A stretch of DNA of 64,000 nucleotides. It comes from QIAW01 sp035487295. GTDB lineage: Bacteria > Acidobacteriota > Terriglobia > Terriglobales > Acidobacteriaceae. Position numbers and translations under genes: made by a program. A model generated the notes under the pieces. The model saw only the letters and a program-made list of their open reading frames with translations, was not told where the DNA came from and did no database searches. Below, piece by piece: positions 60,977 to 64,000 of the stretch (its first letter is position 1; each line of letters starts with the position of its first letter). The DNA is taken from the NCBI GenBank assembly GCA_035487295.1, contig DATHMH010000036.1, positions 62,001 to 126,000 on the forward strand. Direction: 5' to 3'.

Positions 60977-62394
60977 GGTTTTGGCTCCCTGAAAGGTTTG
61001 TTCAACGCAGGCGATTCGGGAGCAACGGCAAACGTGTCACCGGGATCAAGCGGACGCTGCACAGCATCTTCTAGTTGGCCCAGTGCATTCTGCGCGCGAG
61101 CAAGCGTATCAAGCCGGGTTCGAGCCAGAGCTGAGCTTTCGATCTGCACGCCATTGAGAGCCAGGTGATCTTCCTCTCCAAGGCGGACCGCCTGCTGCAT
61201 CATTTGAACTTGCGAGTCCTGAAGTTTGTGTAGGGATTGGTCCGCTTCGTTCAGTTCCTTGAGCGCCGCCGTATAGACCGCCAGCGCACGTTCGCCATCG
61301 GCAATAACCTGCGCTTGCGTAGCGATGAATGCGGCTGCCGCCTGCTTGCGTCTGGCCTCGGCTTCAGCGATGGGACCCAGGTTCTTATTGAACAGAGGAA
61401 GAACCGCGGAAAGCGCCAGGGTAAAAAAGTTATTCCGTTCCTCATAGACGTAGCCCGGTCCAATTTCAATGTCGGGATACTGCCTGGAAATTTCAAGCTG
61501 CAAACCCGCTTCGGCCGCAGAATATTCCGCCAGAGCCCGTCGAACATCAAGGCGATTGAGAACTGCATCCCGCTGAATTTCCTTTAAAGATAACGATTCG
61601 GCGCCGGGTGGCGAATCCAGGTCAGGCCAGGCGAAATCGAACCCCTCAAGCCCGGATACCGGAACACCAATCGCACCAGCTAACGCCGCCCTGCTTTCAC
61701 TTAATTGGCCCTCAGCCGCGTTGATGGCCAAATGTGTTTTTGAAAGTTCAATTCGCGCAAGGTCCAGTTCCGGTCTTGGTATCTCGCCAACACTCAGGCG
61801 TTGTTCCAAAATGGTTACTTGCTCCTCGCGAAGCTTCTCTTCAGAGCGCAACAATTCCAGGTTTCGCGACGCAAGCAAATAATTCAACATGGCCGAGCGA
61901 ACCCCGCTGCGGATTTTCCAGGCGGAATCTGCAAGATCCAATTGAGCAGCCTGCTCCAGGCTGCGAGCGCCCTGCACACGGTGTCCGCGCTTCCCGGCCG
62001 TTTCAATGGGTATGGAAAAATCCACGTTCATGAGATAAGGGCTTGGAACTCCTGGAGCAACACTGAGAGTCGGGTTAGGCCGCGCCCCAGCCGTCGTGAC
62101 GGCCGCTTGCGCTTCGGCAACACGCTCCCGCGCCGAATCCAGCGTCGGACTGAAGTAGAAAGCGGCAAGCGACAGCTCTCCAAGGCTCCACGTCTTTTGC
62201 GGCCATGAGGCGATTGGGTGACCTGCGTTCTTTTCTTCGTACGCCTGCAGGCCGGCATCAGAAAGACTGCGCGACTCGAGCCCCGAAGCCGTGTCGGCGG
62301 GAATGAGCGGGGCTGGATGATATTGGCGCGCGGCACACCCCGCCAATAACAACAAGCACGAAATAAGCACAATCTGTTTCAGTATCGCGGTCAT
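60973..62394 (-). CDS. RND outer membrane channel lipoprotein (CzcC/TolC family)
   Basis: 473 aa from the ATG at 62394, chosen because the lipoprotein signal AILKQIVLISCLLLLAGCAA starts here; a longer frame to 62532 has no signal. The mature part has ASWPQKTWSLGELSLAAFYF, STLDSARERVAEAQAAVTTA (first OEP repeat), AEAGLQLEISRQYPDIEIGP and YVYEERNNFFTLALSAVLPL (second repeat). The CzcC-like pattern GAQxNPTLSV is seen as GARPNPTLSVAPGVPS. It starts the tripartite operon and overlaps the adaptor gene by four bases. Confidence 0.9.
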   Translation of the reverse strand: MTAILKQIVLISCLLLLAGCAARQYHPAPLIPADTASGLESRSLSDAGLQAYEEKNAGHPIASWPQKTWSLGELSLAAFYFSPTLDSARERVAEAQAAVTTAGARPNPTLSVAPGVPSPYLMNVDFSIPIETAGKRGHRVQGARSLEQAAQLDLADSAWKIRSGVRSAMLNYLLASRNLELLRSEEKLREEQVTILEQRLSVGEIPRPELDLARIELSKTHLAINAAEGQLSESRAALAGAIGVPVSGLEGFDFAWPDLDSPPGAESLSLKEIQRDAVLNRLDVRRALAEYSAAEAGLQLEISRQYPDIEIGPGYVYEERNNFFTLALSAVLPLFNKNLGPIAEAEARRKQAAAAFIATQAQVIADGERALAVYTAALKELNEADQSLHKLQDSQVQMMQQAVRLGEEDHLALNGVQIESSALARTRLDTLARAQNALGQLEDAVQRPLDPGDTFAVAPESPALNKPFREPKP

Positions 62395-62515
62395 AGTTGT
62401 GCTGCCTTCATTGAAACCGAGCTCAACGTGCACGGGAACAAATGCCTTTGCTGTGAACCCTACTTGAAATCTGGAGAAAGCCCAAAAATCATAGCGAACG
62501 AGGGAAAACTCAGCA

Positions 62516-62842
62516 TCAGATGCGAAGCGCAACCGGTGGAAAAGCCGTTAACCCGCAAGAGAGGATGGAAATACGCGGGTCAGGCTGGGTGCATACGCGC
62601 GAATTCAGAAATCCATGAGCTGAGGCAGACACAGCCAACTCGACCAGCAGTTGTGCCAGGAGAAAGAACAGACAGGCAAATGCGAGCAAGTTTATAAGTA
62701 CGAGTTCGGTGTCAGATGCCGGCCCAGGGGCATCCCACTGATCCATTGACTCAAGGAACGGGTATGCCAAGGTCAATGTAATCAAAGCCAAGAGCAACAC
62801 GACTTGAAGGATCTTTCTGAACACGGGAAAAGTATCGTACAA
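62516..62842 (-). CDS. small two-helix membrane protein upstream of the Czc-like operon
   Basis: 108 aa, read from a TTG at 62842 (a downstream start is possible). Two hydrophobic segments are visible (ILQVVLLLALITLTLAYPFL; VLINLLAFACLFFLLAQLLV), followed by a Ser/Arg-rich tail. It lies 121 bp upstream of the channel gene in the same direction, so it could be the leader gene of the tripartite operon. No family is recognised. Confidence in the exact start is low. Confidence 0.55.
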   Translation of the reverse strand: MYDTFPVFRKILQVVLLLALITLTLAYPFLESMDQWDAPGPASDTELVLINLLAFACLFFLLAQLLVELAVSASAHGFLNSRVCTQPDPRISILSCGLTAFPPVALRI

Positions 62843-63102
62843 CGGCTGTGACTAAGGACGCAAGCTGGAATTGAAATCTTGTGGACCGCGCAAAAATGCG
62901 CCCCTAGACCTCCGCTGCCACTTCCCTATTGCTTCGCAAATTCCTTTTAAGCGACCTCGCATGAAATGGGAGAGAGGAATTCTTCCGGGAAACTCAGCTG
63001 ACCAACGTCTTCCGATATCCTGCAGCACGGCCACCGAATTGGGCCGCGTCGTCTTGTTCGACAACGTTCCTTCAACCGGAGAACGTCGGCCTGTGAACAG
63101 TT
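62843..63102. other. short gap, no recognised gene
   Basis: 260 bp between the small membrane protein start and the end of the edge gene. A short frame on the minus strand has no ribosome-binding site or recognisable content. Confidence 0.4.
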
Positions 63103-64000
63103 TCAGAGCTGCGAGTTAGTTGTAGCGTTGAACTTCATGCCTGCCGTCGTTTCAAGATTGCCTATGGCGCTATCGATCACCGCAAACAACCTTGCACGGT
63201 CGGCGGCGTTGCTGAGATCGAGATTGGCCGTACTCGCAACGCCATGCTGCGCCAGGGCTGAGTTGAACGCGGTCTGCGCCTGCGCAGCCGTAAAGAACTG
63301 CGCAGCTTTGGTGCCATCGGAAAAATCCAGCGTCTGGAAAATTTGCGAGAAGACATTTCCCAAGCTGGTCATGTTGAAGATGATGTGATTGGTTGGTGTA
63401 ACGGTCGTTGTCGGGCCCGTGGTCGGGATGGGATTGTCATACATCTGGTCCAGGTAATAATGCACCTGGTAGGGGTACTGCACATAGCTACTGGAATCTC
63501 CCCAAACCGAACTGTACGAGTTCACAGATGCGACCGTTGAAGCGTTCGCTGTCGCGCCTTTCGTGCTGTATTGCGAGACCAGCCCCCCGTAATATCCCTG
63601 GTTATAGGCGACATTCAAGATCACATCGAGGAAGCTGTTCGGCAGATTCACAAAGTTCGCCAGGCTCCGGTCGTACTCCGGCTCCCAGGGCGTGTTAAAC
63701 GGACCTGGCCCTTTGCCAATGAGATTCAGCGCCACCATGTCGTTGTAATGGAAGAAAGCCGGCAGCATCGGCCCGTAGAACTTGTTGTTGAAAGATGGTG
63801 GAGTAGGTCGCTGGAACTGGCTTGCGGCCGTTGCCATGGTGTAGCCGATGTTTTTTTGGATCGCAATGTAGTTGATCAGGGAGTGGCCGCCCGGCGCGGT
63901 CCCGCCAGCGACCATGTCCACGGCATAGTTGTTGATTTGATAGGGACCACCCTGGCCTGTTCCCATGATGGCCCGTTGATCGGGTGAGGGATCAATCAAG
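63103..64000 (-). CDS. C-terminal part of an unrecognised exported-type protein (runs off the right edge)
   Basis: 298 aa are visible; the frame is open through the window end, so the start lies outside. Readable blocks are GTGQGGPYQINNYAVDMVAG, FQRPTPPSFNNKFYGPMLPA, VNLPNSFLDVILNVAYNQGY and a Thr/Pro-rich linker before a helical tail. The block GPYQINNYA weakly recalls the Gly-rich active-site turn of lysozyme-like enzymes, but no catalytic pair was identified. The Asn/Gln/Tyr-rich composition fits a secreted protein. The family is unknown. Confidence 0.6.
   Translation of the reverse strand, partial: LIDPSPDQRAIMGTGQGGPYQINNYAVDMVAGGTAPGGHSLINYIAIQKNIGYTMATAASQFQRPTPPSFNNKFYGPMLPAFFHYNDMVALNLIGKGPGPFNTPWEPEYDRSLANFVNLPNSFLDVILNVAYNQGYYGGLVSQYSTKGATANASTVASVNSYSSVWGDSSSYVQYPYQVHYYLDQMYDNPIPTTGPTTTVTPTNHIIFNMTSLGNVFSQIFQTLDFSDGTKAAQFFTAAQAQTAFNSALAQHGVASTANLDLSNAADRARLFAVIDSAIGNLETTAGMKFNATTNSQL

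Noticed and set aside
63571..63987. A 138-aa plus-strand frame at the right edge
   Set aside because: Antisense to the longer minus-strand frame; His/Arg/Val bias typical of shadow frames.

Overview
The window looks like a chromosomal segment of an acidobacterium (Terriglobia/Koribacter-like). This is inferred from gene content: FG-GAP/MBG giant secreted proteins, YVTN propellers, DUF4034, DUF4136 and HTTM proteins, several RND pumps, many secreted glycoside hydrolases, and octamer-rich intergenic repeats. No rRNA, transposase, integrase or CRISPR array was seen. One tRNA (Phe, GAA) is present.

Layout. 1-5.5 kb: a truncated, frameshifted type III restriction (res) remnant, an orphan C-terminal fragment, a secreted protein, a rhomboid protease, a TPR protein, an acyl-CoA thioesterase and tRNA-Phe, separated by intergenic regions with degenerate 8-bp tandem repeats. 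5.5-27.6 kb: a sigma-54-controlled island. It encodes an FhlA/NtrC-type enhancer-binding protein (GAF-GAF-AAA+-HTH, GAFTGA present), and I can read eight -24/-12 promoters (TGGCA-N7-TTGC type) in front of nearly every transcription unit. Several have an upstream palindrome GTGTCGA-N(6-9)-TCGACAC about 100 bp before the -24 element. The units encode an LTXXQ/Spy-like periplasmic protein, a stalk-domain protein, a DUF4136 protein, two STAS-like proteins, two sigma-region-4-like proteins, an RsbW-type ATPase with an ArsR-type regulator, a TolC-EmrA-EmrB pump with a K+-channel-like protein, an AcrA-AcrB-OprM pump and an SthA-like transhydrogenase. This reads as one envelope/xenobiotic stress regulon.

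28.1-34.7 kb: a four-gene minus-strand operon, PDZ-CHAT protease, DUF4034, YVTN propeller, DUF4034, divergent from a 1444-aa FG-GAP/Ig/MBG secreted protein (34.9-39.3 kb). 39.7-42.8 kb: a Trp/Cys-rich protein with an internal duplication, a DUF1360 protein and a small MCCG protein of unknown role. 43.2-54.8 kb: three secreted glycoside hydrolase-like enzymes (agarase-like, GH71/99-like, GH31 with three CBM6-like modules) surrounding a second RND adaptor-permease pair with a palindromic operator-like site. 55.3-62.8 kb: an HTTM membrane protein and a CzcCBA-like tripartite RND operon with a small membrane protein upstream. The right edge holds the C-terminal part of an unrecognised protein.

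Starts were chosen by Shine-Dalgarno position, signal peptide and neighbour overlap. Family names come from reading motifs by eye; no search was run.
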